64,000 bases of DNA, from the NCBI GenBank assembly GCA_905250885.1, contig CAJNOQ010000140.1, positions 1 through 64,000 of the forward strand, in the 5' to 3' direction. Of this stretch, positions 1 through 11,582 are shown in pieces. Origin of the DNA: Didymodactylos carnosus (lineage: Eukaryota; Rotifera; Eurotatoria; Philodinida; Philodinidae). Below the pieces are notes generated by a model that was given only the letters and a program-made list of their open reading frames with translations, did not search any database and was not told where the DNA came from. A program made the position numbers and the translations under genes. Each line of letters opens with the position of its first letter. Position 1 is the first letter of the stretch.

Positions 1-641
1 GTTTTCGACAGAATCTTATGCTCAAAAACTTGAGCGTATTTTTTCTGACTCAAAGTAGGTTCATTTGATAGAACATCCGAAACTGTATATTTCGCATCAT
101 TTTCGTATAGGTTAGACTTTTGGTTTGATCGTGAGAAAAAAAATATGGAATCTAGTACGTGTTTTACAAGGTTTTTCGAGGTTAAAGCGATTTTTTACAA
201 TGAAAATCGGCATTTGGAACACTTTAAATGTGATATTCGGAAAGCTAATACGCTTTTTAGAATAGTTAGCTGATTTTGAATGTTATCAAATATCATCTTG
301 AGATACTAAAACCGTCTTTATTCAATTAGGTCACCAACGCCATCTTCCGGTAAAACTCAATTCTTTCGGTCAAGACTCAACTTTCGATCTGATATTCGTA
401 AGGAGCATGAAATTCTGCATCGAATGATATATCTTTCATTGCACTTTGAGAAAAACAGTTTTTGAAAGTTCCAATAGAAGATGAAAATGTTTCAAAAAAG
501 ATGAAAGTCAATTTTCGAGTGAACCGAATACGTCATTCGATGCAGAATTTGACGCTGATTTCAAATAGATAACTTTTTTTCAAAAATATTTGGGAACGAA
601 AAATGGTCTTATCCGCCTTCTATCAAAATATAGTTTCATAC
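1..641. other. Left-edge non-coding stretch (likely intron of the Lifeguard gene)
   Basis: No reading frame here looks coding. The Lifeguard gene on the minus strand needs at least one more exon after the one ending at 642 (the family's last membrane helices are missing), so this stretch is most simply intron and the final exon lies beyond the left edge. Confidence 0.5.
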
Positions 642-3600
642 CCAGAATTAATTGTGTATCAACTGCTAGGAACTAAAATAAAAGCAAAAAAATAATAATA
701 ATAATTTACATTTTGATATTTATCAAAAAATACGTACAATTGAGAAAGCTACTGCACCCAAACCAGCATAGACTGTATATAGTATCTGAAATGAAAAAGA
801 TAGAAATAGACCATAAATCTATACAAAATTTTTTGATTTTACAAAAAATCGAAAGTCTTTGACTAGACAGTTCATTAGTGTTTCAGTCAATATTAGAAAC
901 TTACTTGAGACCGTGTGAATATGCAAACGATTCCAAAACCTAATAAAGCTATTGATACAACAAATATCACTCCAGTCTAAAATAGTCAAAAATAGTGAGA
1001 ATCAATAGTAAATCTAATAGATGTTGATGTTAAGTGAAAAATATTAACAGTAATATGTCGTATCAGTTTCTTTTAGATATGAAAAAATAATCAAATAAAA
1101 ACTTACACAACTTGTAAAATCATATTTTGTTTGAAATGAAAATAATGTAACAGCCAAACAAACAAATGCTGTTATTCCAACGGCAATTAAAACCGAATTA
1201 GTCGTATAAAATGCTGATATCATGCCCATCTTTAAATAAACAAACAAATATGTTTAAAAATAAACTAAATATTCTAATTTCTATACCATATATGACATGG
1301 CTATTGTCTAAAATCAAACAAAACAAATATATATTTTATTAAAAATTATCAATTTTTAAAAAATTATTTCACATACCAAGAGTGATAGTAAAAGTAAATT
1401 TAATGGATAACGTCGGCCAACACTTCGACAACATGCCAATGTTAAATATGTAACAAGAAAAACACCGCTGAAGAAATTCAAATATATAATAAGTATCATT
1501 GAAGTTTTTTCTATATATTTTAATAAATAGATGTTGTTTTAGAAGAAAAAGCATAACAATAGCAGCAGTGTGAATCATTTTATTTTATTTTTAAATTCCG
1601 ACGTTTCGATTTAGTAAAAAATCATTATCAAGGATATAAAATACAAGGTCGAAATGTAGTGGGATAAATTGTATATATACATGTGTATATATACATTTTA
1701 ATTGAGAAAAAAAATTTTTTCAATTAAAAGATAAAATACCAAAACATCTGCAATCTGATATTGTTTATATGGCAAAGTGTGATGATTGTGATGATAGCTA
1801 TGTCGGAAAAACAGAACGACAAGGTCTGCGAAGACTTCAAGAACATGGTGCTCCTAAACAACTCTTTGATGAACTAAGCTTTCAATGGATGTATGATGAA
1901 GAGGGATCTGATGATAAGAAGGATAGTACGGACGAGATGCAAGACTCGATCGGTCCAATTAGAAGGAGAAAGAAGGTTAAAGCGGTTACACCTTACTCAA
2001 CTCCACGTCGGTCGTCTCGGTTACGTGATAAACAGTTAAGAATGTCCCAGGCAACTGAAGCTATTGACACACAACTGTTTGTTCCACAATTAAACTCAAC
2101 GACGACCAATAGAAATTCTACAAGTAGTGAAGATGATAAGAGAGCTAAATCGTCTTTTTTTCGATTTTTTAATAAATCGAAACGTCGGAATTTAAAAATA
2201 AAATAAAATGATTCACACTGCTGCTGTTGTTATGCTTTTTCTTCTGAAAATTCTACCTATTAGAAATAATAAAGATGTTGTTTTACTTACTAACTTGTCC
2301 AATATACCCATTGACCACCCGGTGATCGAACATAGCTTTTAATTGCTGGTCTATAATTGAAAAATTTACCAACAAAATTTTATATTTGCTCTATTTGTTA
2401 CACTAAAAACACAAAACTTACGTAAAATGACATAATGCAATAAATCCAAATGTAACCAGAAGTTGAACCATAAGAATAATATAAACCTATAATATATAGT
2501 ATACATTTTAGAAAATTATAAAATAGTACTTTTATTAATGAAATACCTTTCGTATAAATACACGTCGAATTTCTTTACTGTTAAGACCGCTAAAATTACC
2601 CCAATCAGCATTACCTTGTTCCACATCTAAATTAAAATAGATTGTAACATATATGTCGAATTCAATTAACACACATGACTAGCTAACGTTAGTAACACTT
2701 TTATCTATCTCACTTTTTTAAACAAATTTATTATGGATAAACCAAAAAATGGTGTACGTATGAAAATTAATCTTATCTGATAAATAGACAGAATGAAATA
2801 AAGTAAAAATATCGATCACATCTATCGTAATCATTACGATAAGGTTTTGCTCGATTTCTACACTACATTACATCTTCCATTGGCTAGTAGTGATAGATTT
2901 TTTGTAGATCAACGATAAAACATATGATAATTTCTCAAAATTTATTAAATAAAGGGATGCTAACATCTTGAAGATCAATAACAGATGATATTTTCAAGGT
3001 ATTGGGAAAATTATTATTAAGTTTTCTATTTTATCAAACAAAAAACAACAACTTTTTGTTAGTATATGGCAGATTAGATTTGATATTAAAGAATTTTTCT
3101 TAATTCATATACGATTAGCAGACAGTATAGGTAACAAAAACAGTTAGAAAATAATTATTATTGTTCAACATTGCATTTAACAACAAATGCGGATTAACAA
3201 TGAAGAAAAGAAGCATAAAAATTATCACAATCAAAATCCTTTTAACATTCATTCATTCTTGTTGCTGACAGCGGTTAAAATTTATAACAAGAATGTTCAT
3301 ACACTCTGTACTTATTCTTTTTACTCAATGGATATTTGAATAAAACTTCCATGGATTTCGTTAACATTCGTATGTCTGTGTGTATGAATGTATCAAGACA
3401 ATTTTTCATTTGGCTAGACAAGTAACGAATATGTCATAAAGAATTACAGTCTCAGTATTTTCTTTCTTAGATTTGATCAAGGTTATATTTTTACCAAACA
3501 ATTATTCACTCAATTTTCTCTATTTATTGCAACATCTCATGGTAAAAATGACATGAGAATTTGTACAAAATATCAAAATGGATAAAAAAAGAAACATTTT

Positions 3601-6176
3601 TTTTTTTCAAACGAAGTTTAACTTTTTCGAGTAGTTTCACAAGCATTAAAACGCGATTTGAGCATATTTTTGTATAGTTTTTAGTGCTCTCTTTCTCATC
3701 ACATATGACAAAAGTCGTTTGAATCTAAATATTCGCTGCAAAGATTGATTTCTAGAAAAATTGGATGAGAACGGCAAAAATCTTAGACCTTTTTTGCGCG
3801 TTATAACCGAAGAATTTTTGTTTTCAATCTTAGTGATTCGACAACATAGAATACTCATTTGTCTTCAAAATAAAACAAATTCCATCTGAAATGATGATGT
3901 TTGAAATAGACTACACTTCTTTTATCGGGAAGACACAGCTGATCGGTAAAATATCCTCATTTTCAAAAAATTTAGAATAAACAAAATTGTTACACGTTCA
4001 ATGCTAACTATAAAAATTTCTAATTATAGATGAAAGATAGAGCTTTTCAAAAGTAAGCTTAAAAAATATAACCATTTTTTGTATCAAAATAACGATGTTT
4101 TTCTTTGATATAAATGGCATATTCGCATTTCTCAAACTGATTGTAAGTTTACATATCTGATTATTTTTTTAACGCAATCAAGTATGTTAAAATTGTAAAC
4201 GCATTGTTCTTCAAACTACGTTACTTCGAGAAAGTATAAAGGTAATGATATTATGAAAAACAAAAAACAAAGTTGAGTACCCTTTTGCAAACTCTGATAC
4301 CTAACGTCATTTTTTTTTTATCAATAAAACACAGAGGGAACAATTATTTGATATTCCCATATACCAAAGATGTTTACACATAGCTTCATTGATAAGAACC
4401 CTTGTTTTTGATAATAAATACAAGAAAAAAATTAAACTGTTCTTTATTCTAAATGTGTTATTTGCGATCAGCATGATTAAATGCTTATATTTCACTATAT
4501 TTGGATGTGAGAAAAAATATATTTCTAGAAGATACAACTGACATGTTTAGAGGAATTTTCTAATCATAATTATTTTTCTCTTTTTAATTGATTCTTTGAC
4601 TACTGTTCGAAACTTTAACTAAAACTACGAATCTATAGTGAAATAAAAAACAAAATAACATTTCTATTTTATTATAACAAAAATCATTTCACTGATTAAA
4701 AGTATTCTCTAGAAAACTGGCTAGGCTACATGTCCATTGCCGTAATTTGAAATAAAAGATCAAGAAGTAGTTTGTTCTTTTCTAAAAAACAAAATTATAT
4801 AAGACTAAAATATTCAATTAACACATGAGGAAAAAGTTAAATAGGTACATTGCACATTCCATGGCAAGTGTTTTTATAAGAGATTCAACTACAAATTACA
4901 TACAATCCAAAAACTAATGAACGATCAACATTTTTTTGTTAAAATTGGGTATAGTAGGTACTAGCTTTCGTGCAAATGCATTAACAAACCATTCACACTC
5001 AGTCAATATAAAAATCAATTTTAGCTATTACAGAACATCGCACACTATACGTACCCATATATGTTTTAATATAAACATGATTTAATGCTAACGATATTTT
5101 TGTCAACTGATGAGAAGACATGTGAGACTGACGAAAGTGTAGATTATTAATTTATCATTTCAAAAAACACTTTTTTTTTCATATACTTTAATTTTTGTTT
5201 GTATTTTCTCCAAGATGAATCTTGGGAAAACAAAGCTAAAACGGTTAATATCAAAATCAAAACATTTTTGTAACAAAAAATAATCTTTCTCTCCCTTGTT
5301 CTTAGAGAAATCAAACGTAAATCAAATATAAGCAAACTTTTATGTTAATAATTATTAAAAGCTATTCTCTCAGTTAATTTTCCAGAACAATATCGCATAC
5401 TTTTTGGTGGCGTTGACTCGGCAAATGGCCTTGAAACAGGCGGTACAAATGGCACTTGTGGTCCACGAACCCCTCCATACGGTCCTTGATCTGCATAAGG
5501 TGGTGGATTTTTATCTGAAATAAAAACAGAAACAAATTTAACGCAAATCAATGACGAATATTCATCGACTGCATAATCTTTCAACCATTTATTAAGTGGC
5601 TGAAGGTGAGAGAAAACAGGACAAATATACATTGAAAACAAAAGCAGTTGTAACATTTATAATCAAAACAAAAACTGAAATTAATAATTTTCTGAAAGTT
5701 CAATTAGTCTTTCTAATGTTTTCTCAAATTAGAAATATATATAATTTTTGTGAAAGAATATAGAAATGAATCAATAAACATTCTATATTCGATCAGCTGC
5801 TTATAAAGGATTTACAAAAAAGAGTATGCAGTTAAAATTGATGAATATTCGTCACTGATTTGTACTTTTAGATAACTAATATACTATCAAAAGTAATTTT
5901 TCTGCCATAAAGCACAGAGAACATATGGTTTAAAATGATAAACCAATTATTTATCAAATTACTGAAATACATTGACATTTATATTAGGTAAGCAACAAAT
6001 CGAAAGCAAGTAACAAACAGCGTACCGGATGGTGGAGGATAGGGTTGTTGACTTCCATAGCCGACATGCTGTTGTGGATATCCTGTGTAACCAGCTGGTT
6101 GTTGTGAATATCCATCATAGCCACCACCTTGTTGTTGCTGTTTCGGATTAAAAAAATTTTGATTTTGTGAATCCAT
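642..6176 (-). CDS. Lifeguard/GRINA-type TMBIM family membrane protein, partial (3' end off window)
   Basis: A multi-pass membrane protein of the Bax-inhibitor-1/TMBIM family (Lifeguard branch), which in animals acts in ER, Golgi and plasma membranes on calcium leak and apoptosis. Eleven coding exons were read on the minus strand: 6026-6176, 5401-5514, 2547-2626, 2422-2486, 2291-2350, 1377-1467, 1287-1307, 1107-1229, 905-976, 738-785 and 642-672. All joins keep frame. Exon 1 gives a Gly/Tyr/Gln/Pro-rich N-terminus (start MDSQNQNFF) and exon 2 a Pro-rich linker, both typical of GRINA/LFG. Then come EIRRVFIRKVYIILMVQLL, VFLVTYLTLACC, RRYPLNLLLL, SVLIAVGITAFVCLAVTLFS and VYAGLGAV plus AVDTQLILG, all hallmark TMBIM segments. 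The exon at 1287-1307 is only 21 nt. The intron at 1468-2290 holds a Penelope-like insertion, and the intron at 2627-5400 is about 2.8 kb. The last one or two helices are absent from the window. Which LFG paralogue it is remains open. Confidence 0.93.
1529..2285 (+). mobile_element. Short Penelope-like element remnant with inverted terminal repeats and 13-bp target duplication
   Basis: The 13-mer AGATGTTGTTTTA occurs at 1529-1541 and again at 2273-2285, flanking an insert at 1542-2272. The insert ends are near-perfect inverted repeats of about 73 bp (about 1542-1612 against 2173-2245), with about 27 extra bases at the right end. Both repeats contain the motif AAATCGAAACGTCGGAA; on the minus strand of the left copy it follows CCTTGATAATGA, which resembles the hammerhead-ribozyme-like motif (CTGATGA...CGAAAC) of Penelope-element pseudo-LTRs. 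An internal frame has a GIY-YIG-like start. The reverse transcriptase is missing, so this is a short, non-autonomous copy. It lies antisense in a Lifeguard intron, only a few bases inside the 5' splice site. Confidence 0.82.
1769..2206 (+). CDS. Partial GIY-YIG-like endonuclease tail of the Penelope-like element
   Basis: This frame encodes 145 residues. It opens with KCDDCDDSYVGKTERQGLRR and then LQEHG; the C-x2-C then YVGKT..R..EH spacing matches the GIY-YIG nuclease core as found at the C-terminus of Penelope-like elements. The rest is acidic and then basic (RRRKKVK, KSKRRNLKIK), and its end runs into the right inverted repeat. The reverse transcriptase part that should precede it is absent, so it is an element fragment and not a host gene. 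The match rests on the short motif alone; a chance resemblance is unlikely given the surrounding target duplication and terminal repeats. Confidence 0.65.
   Translation: MAKCDDCDDSYVGKTERQGLRRLQEHGAPKQLFDELSFQWMYDEEGSDDKKDSTDEMQDSIGPIRRRKKVKAVTPYSTPRRSSRLRDKQLRMSQATEAIDTQLFVPQLNSTTTNRNSTSSEDDKRAKSSFFRFFNKSKRRNLKIK
2627..5400. other. Large intron of the Lifeguard gene, no recognisable content
   Basis: This is the 2.8-kb gap between Lifeguard exons 2 and 3. Frames present are short and AT-driven, and I saw no splice-consistent exon, long inverted repeat or terminal duplication. Its length contrasts with the 50-90-bp introns elsewhere in this gene, so an old, decayed insertion is possible but not shown. 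Confidence 0.6.
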
Positions 6177-8080
6177 AGCGTTGATGAGCTAAAAGCGAAA
6201 ATAATGAAAAAACTTAGGATTAGAAAGAAGAGAAAATCAAAATTGCATAAACTATACTCGTAGTGTTTAAAAAACCGAAATATATTAGTAGATGGGATAA
6301 TTCGTAATTAAGTTAGATCAATAAATCTAAAATTAGAAGAATATAGAAATTCAATTGCTTCAAAACCAAAACCGATATCTGTGTTCTCGTTCTCTCTTTG
6401 GTAACCTACGTAGATGTTCATTTCAAATAAATATCTTAGTCTTAGCATGAGTTTCTACACGATTCATATCTCCTTACGTGATGGCCATACGGCTTATGAA
6501 ATAGCACATTTTTATAATCGCTGTCGCGGTATAAGAGCATCAATACTCCACTCTTACTTATCATAGCTTCAATCATGTCATTCATTAAATTTGCTGTGTG
6601 ACTTATTCCATAATCTGATCAAGCATTCATTTATCACTCATTGTTTTATCTGACGTTTTACATTATCATTTATATTAGACAAAACTGCCACTAAATGTAT
6701 TTATTTCATTTTTCTGTTTAGTTCTCAAGCAACGGTGTAGCTGACTGGCTTCAATTCTAAATCTTCTGTTTAACTCTAACTGATTGTCTATTAAGCTTCT
6801 ATGGATCCTAGTGAAAAAGTATTTAACGATTTTGTCACTAGAAACTGATCTTGGTAAACACAAGACCGATCTGAGTGAAATTTTAAAGCAACATTGATTC
6901 TACCACAGCTACGCTAAAATTTTGAAAACTCGTTTATCCTTCAGGAACTATCGGCGAAAGATGAATCAAAACGGGACTGGTCGGCTAAAAACGCAGTACA
7001 ACATCTGTTATCGCCAGAAGTTGAAAGAAAGGAAATTGGCTTATCTTACAGATCGTACAATAGAGTGACTAAAAAAATTATTTAAAATATGAACTTACAA
7101 GTCATCTGTTGCTATTTCACGACAAGCTTGGCAGAAAAACTGAAACCAATCTAACAGCTTGTTTAAGTCAAGATCTGAGGATAAAAGGAAAACATTCCTT
7201 TTTGACATTGTACTGCAAATAGACTATTCCTTATTTTCTCACATACGCCAACCTTCTGGTTTTATCGTTAAACGTCTGGGCTATTTTTTCTCTGAAAAAT
7301 AGAATGAATATGGGACGTATTTTGTTTTCTATGAAAAATAATCATGATAAACGTCACAAAAAAAGATTTTCAACGCTCTGGTGAACGGTTACGCAAAGAT
7401 AAGGCAAATTGAACAAATAACGTCGACTTCAGTAAAATTCAAAATTGTTTTTCCATCTGTAAAATGAATAAATATTTAATTTTGTTTTTTAATTTTCACT
7501 AAAATTATTTATATTGCCATTAGATAAATGAATGAATAAATAAATAAACCCCGAACTTCCTTATAGGTAATGGAGGGGGCGCTATATGAGCACCAATAGA
7601 GAAGAGGATGAGTCATATGTAAAGCTCGAGAATGTTAAAACAACTATTTACGCATACTTCATCAGTTTTATATTATAGGTTTACTTTTAAAAGTATTTAA
7701 ATAACTTAAATATTCAAGATGGTTTTAGGCTTGCAGCAGAGCGAGCAATATCTTCATATAAACTAATGACAATTAAACGAATCATTCAGATAGGCGCATG
7801 CAGTCATGATGGCCGACGGAGAACTGTGAATCTATAGATCGCTTGTGATTGGAGTTTTGTTTTTATGTTGCTGTTCGTTTTAAATTCGGTTGTTTACACT
7901 AACATAAGAGAAACTTTGCTTTTCTCGTTATTTGGAACTTGAACGACGGGGAAATTATTATTATTTCTTAAATTTCAATTGCTTTTCTTATTGCTTAAAT
8001 ACAATTGCTCTTTTTCCTTCCAATAAATTCTTTTTCCTTTCTATTACATACGGATATAATATGTGGTGTTTATTGGTTTT
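6177..8080. other. Upstream spacer of the Lifeguard gene; one short open stretch at about 6939-7085
   Basis: Mostly AT-rich sequence without a convincing gene. One plus-strand stretch near 6939-7085 reads smoothly as about 48 residues (ELSAKDESKRDWSAKNAVQH, then LLSPEVERKEIGLSYRSYNR) and has less AT-biased composition than its surroundings. It has no start, partner exon or recognised family. A decayed gene fragment is possible. Confidence 0.3.
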
Positions 8081-8083
8081 TCC

Positions 8084-8310
8084 GGTTGTTCCTTTTTTTA
8101 CTGAGAAACTGAACTGAACTGGGTTTCTGAGTCACCAGAGCGTAAATTTTTCTATCACCCAATCAGAAAAGTTCAGTAAAATCAGTTTCTCAGTAAAAAA
8201 AGGGACAACCGTTTTTCCCCGGTAGCCGTCAAAGACAGCCGTCAGGAGCCACTTTCTACATGAAAAGACGTAGAAAGTGGCTCCTGACTGCCATCTTTGA
8301 CGGTTAGCGG
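8084..8310. repeat. Two adjacent hairpins (small inverted-repeat element)
   Basis: The first hairpin pairs about 8084-8112 (CGGTTGTTCC, run of T, ACTGAGAAACTGA) with about 8183-8211. The second pairs 8217-8259 (GGTAGCCGTCAAAGACAGCC onward) with 8269-8310 around a loop of about 9 bases. Together they look like one MITE or two nested ones. No clear target duplication was seen. Confidence 0.65.
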
Positions 8311-8507
8311 GAAACAATCGTGTTTATTCTGTATAAGCACCTAGCTTTACATCCTAGTAGGATAAGGAGTTCCTCGTATTATAAATTTTACAATTCCAGT
8401 AATAGTAAAAAACCAAAGTTTCTGGTCAAACTGCTAAGAACAACATCTAGTATCGTATACATTCGCCATGTTTCGAATTAGTTTGCTTTGGTATGTGTAT
8501 GTACGAT

Positions 8508-8955
8508 TAGACCTGTGTGCCGGTCGGAAAATCGGCAGCGGCGCATCATAAAAGTTTTCCGACTAGCGGCGGTTAAAACAAATTGCTCAATCGGCGGGAC
8601 CCGTTAAAAGATTATTTAAAGTTTTTCATTTGCATCGAAACAGTTCTTATGTATGAGACCATTGAAATTAAGGTTAATTAAAATTCCAATTTTATATAGG
8701 TAACGTCTATGCAGATTTAAATGTCAGAGGTGTGCTGTACCAGTGATTCATCTAATTTCCTATGACTTTTTTATTCAAAACTTTTTCTGTCCGCGGAAGC
8801 TAAAACAAGAAGTTTGTACGGTAGTGGCGAGCTGTATCAAAAAATTTCGACATCGGCGGCGCAGATCTTCAGAAAACCTTGAGGCCTTCAGCGGAGGCGA
8901 CGCCAAAAATCTCAATTATTCATCGGCGGCGACAGCGGCGCGGCGCACAGGTCTA
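8508..8955. mobile_element. MITE with GACCTGTG terminal inverted repeats and TA target site
   Basis: The left end TA-GACCTGTGTGCCG (from 8508) is mirrored by CGGCGCACAGGTC-TA ending at 8955. The inside is unusually GC-rich, with many CGGCGGCG-type runs (8525-8600, 8850-8950) in an otherwise AT-rich region. The TA duplication points to a Tc1/mariner-type mobiliser, which is inference. It has no transposase; the frames within it are by-products of the GC-rich repeats. Confidence 0.75.
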
Positions 8956-9369
8956 TGCACGATGCAACATATATTCCATGGATCCTTATTTACGACGATT
9001 ATTTACTTAAGGCTAAAAAAAGTCAATGTTTATCCTGACTTGGCTTATGCTCTGATGCATAACTGTTCAAAAATTTAAATAAAAAAAATAAAAATTCATA
9101 GTATTATGATTATCTTAAAATATTGATTTCTTCGGATGAATCTCGATGACTAAATATGTCTAAATTTCGTATTTAAAAACGTTATATAAAATCAGATTTG
9201 CATGAAATTCTAATTTTTCCAGACGCTTTAATCAGTAGATACCTCTAAATGTAGATACTCTGTTCATTCAAAGAGTGTACTTGCTAATTGCAAACAGGAA
9301 GTGTGAACCATAGAATCAGCATATTTGCGAGAACCAGAATGAGACATAAAGATTAAAAATGTAAAAATA

Positions 9370-9600
9370 ATGGTTGAACTCTTCATTAACGCCAGCATCC
9401 GTAATTGTGTCCGTCGACGATCATATAATGAAATAGAGTTGATACCACCGGAGAATGAAACATTCTATATAAATATAATAGTTGTGGAAATGCTGATGTT
9501 TTCTCTATTCTTGTTTTCTCTCTCTAATGTTTATACGGCCATGTCAAACTTAAAATTGTTCGAACAAATATTAAAAGCTGAACAGCAAAGGTCGAATTAG
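9370..9600 (+). CDS. Short open frame, unknown, weak
   Basis: A 76-residue frame starts MVELFINASIRNCVRRRSYN, has a hydrophobic middle, and ends with a helical stretch (NLKLFEQILKAEQQRSN). Directly after the stop another frame continues in a coding-like way (VELEIVREKKNLQECQSCQ), so this may be a fragment of a gene with a frameshift or an unseen intron. No family was recognised and no partner exon was found. It could equally be chance. Confidence 0.2.
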   Translation: MVELFINASIRNCVRRRSYNEIELIPPENETFYINIIVVEMLMFSLFLFSLSNVYTAMSNLKLFEQILKAEQQRSN

Positions 9601-10610
9601 AAATAGTTCGGGAAAAGAAGAATTTACAAGAATGCCAATCATGTCAATGTAAGTGCATATTAAAGAACACAGTAGAATAAACCATTATTTATGATATAAT
9701 AACTAGCATATACGACAAAAAAAAAGTGAAAAATATTTTTGTTGTAGATATCGATAGAACAATTAAAGTATATAAACAAGAATTGATAACATTCTTGAAT
9801 GAATGAATTTATTCACGAAAAGTGAGAATCGTCAAAGGTCCCCGATCTATAAAACAATGACTCGAGCCAAACAACAACAAAAAGAATATTCTACTGAAAA
9901 GATGCTGGGATAAAGCTATTTTAAATGATAACAATGAAGTAGAATGAACGACTGATTCTGAAAGATTATTCTAGTCAGTGACAATTGAATGAAAGAAGGA
10001 AGACGAAACTGTTTGTGAAGAAAAACCGTTTACAGGTGGAATACGAACAGATTTAGAATGATGACAACGCAAGGAAGAATAATAAGAATCTTAATTTAGT
10101 GACATGTACAAAGAGATACATGTCGATAAAATAAAAATAAACGAGTGATCATATAAAAAAATACAAGTCATTCGGTTTTAGTATGACGAGAAAATATAAT
10201 AATATAAAAAGCTTGTCAGCCTTGCTTCTACGAAGCAAAAATCTGAAAACTTTCTATTGAACTGTTGGGCTATAACATAGGACATGTAATAATTTTTAAA
10301 ACCTGTATCTAACAACATCAGATCAATCAATACACTATCTGTTACTGGTCCATTCAATAGCTGTAAACACCAAATTTATATTAAAATTTGACCAATCATA
10401 ATTCCACCAAAAGTTTACAGCCACTGAAATGGTGTTTACAGCTACTGACAAAAAACCATCTATAAACCACAAAAATCCTTGTGTATAAACTTTATACTTC
10501 AAACTTCCTTTTAACCTTTTAATCACGCTGTAAATTTGAAAAAAAAAAGTTCGTAACGTTTTCATCTACTTTTCTCTGGATCACATAAGAAGTTCGTTCC
10601 CTTATTGAGT
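9601..10610. other. Spacer, nothing recognised
   Basis: AT-rich sequence without coding-like frames, repeats with clear ends, or RNA genes that I could see. Confidence 0.5.
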
Positions 10611-10617
10611 AAGGTCT

Positions 10618-10805
10618 GTGAAATATGTAATCACGGGCTTTTCAACCTGGAAGCTGTCAGTCAGCTCCGTGAAAATATGGAGTAAAGTGCGGGAAAAATC
10701 AACCCGTGTTTTTCTACAACACTTTAATATTGAGACAATTAACCTAACAATTTTAAATATTTTTTTGCAAGCTTTCGAAGCTTCTCGCTTCATCACCAGG
10801 CAAAA
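10618..10805 (-). mobile_element. Possible Penelope-type terminal-repeat relic
   Basis: On the minus strand the stretch starts CCTGGTGATGAAGCGAGAAG and continues CTTCGAAAGCTTGC (10771-10800). This is the layout (CTGATGA-like box, short stem, CGAAA box) of the hammerhead-like motif in Penelope-element terminal repeats. No coding part and no target duplication were found, so it would be a solo remnant. The call rests on this motif only. Confidence 0.35.
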
Positions 10806-11027
10806 TTTTGTTCATAGCACGAAAAAACACAGTCTATATATCTATGTAACGTGAACGACACATGTCTTTTTCTCAACATCGATCTCCCATTTTCTATGTG
10901 CATCAGTAATTATTTTTCTGTCATCTCTTTGAATATTTTCTCTCGTGTGTAAAAAGTCATTTTCTATTTTTGTCTCTTGTGATTGACTTATCCATAGAAT
11001 ATTTGACAGTTATTTTTCCGTATTTTG

Positions 11028-11042
11028 CGCACACACACACAG
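11028..11042. repeat. Short AC microsatellite
   Basis: A run of about seven CA units. Confidence 0.7.
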
Positions 11043-11101
11043 ACAACCATTTTGTAAGACCCCACATACACAACAGCACTTACGTCAAACAAAATTGGGT
11101 A

Positions 11102-11425
11102 GGTCTATTGACACCTCCGGCGTGGCAGCAGGGAGCTATTGACAGTCCAGAATACACTTATACACTGCAAAAATGTGTTATTTAATAAAGGCCATCATTT
11201 CCAGGTAACATGTAAGTATTCCAGTGGCTCACTCTCATGCACAGCCACCCAACCCACCCGAGATCACCTCTCATAGGCCGTCAATTTCAGAACTAATTCA
11301 ACATAACACTTTGAATAACACATTTATGCAGTGTATAAGTGTATTTTGGACTGTCAATAGCTCTTGCTGCCAGTTCGACGAGGTGTTAATAGCTCCTTGC
11401 TGCCACCCGGGGGATGTCAATAGCC
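11102..11425. mobile_element. MITE with about 80-bp inverted arms
   Basis: The left arm runs from 11102 (GGTCTATTGACACCTCC) through CACTTATACACTGCAAAAATG to about 11180. It is matched in reverse by about 11314-11425, which ends GGATGTCAATAGCC. The right arm carries an extra internal copy of the GGCAGCAAGGAGCTATT unit, so the arms differ by a small tandem duplication. No transposase and no sure target duplication. Confidence 0.75.
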
Positions 11426-11582
11426 ATTCCGAAAATAATTACTGATGCACAGAGAAAAAAAACTAACCAACGCTTCTGCGGCTGGGAGATTGATGTTGCC
11501 ATTTTGATAATACAAAAAAAGTCATCTATGAATTTTAATAAAACTTACAGAATACAGATAGTCTATCATGGCAAATCGATCA

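Noticed and set aside
6675-6863. 62-residue minus-strand frame
   Set aside because: Reads somewhat protein-like but has no start context, partner exon or family, so not listed as a gene.
8743-9078. 111-residue plus-strand frame
   Set aside because: Overlaps the GC-rich end of the MITE at 8508-8955; no family features.
10602-10854. Opposing frames of 64 and 78 residues
   Set aside because: Both lie in the suspected Penelope-type terminal-repeat relic.
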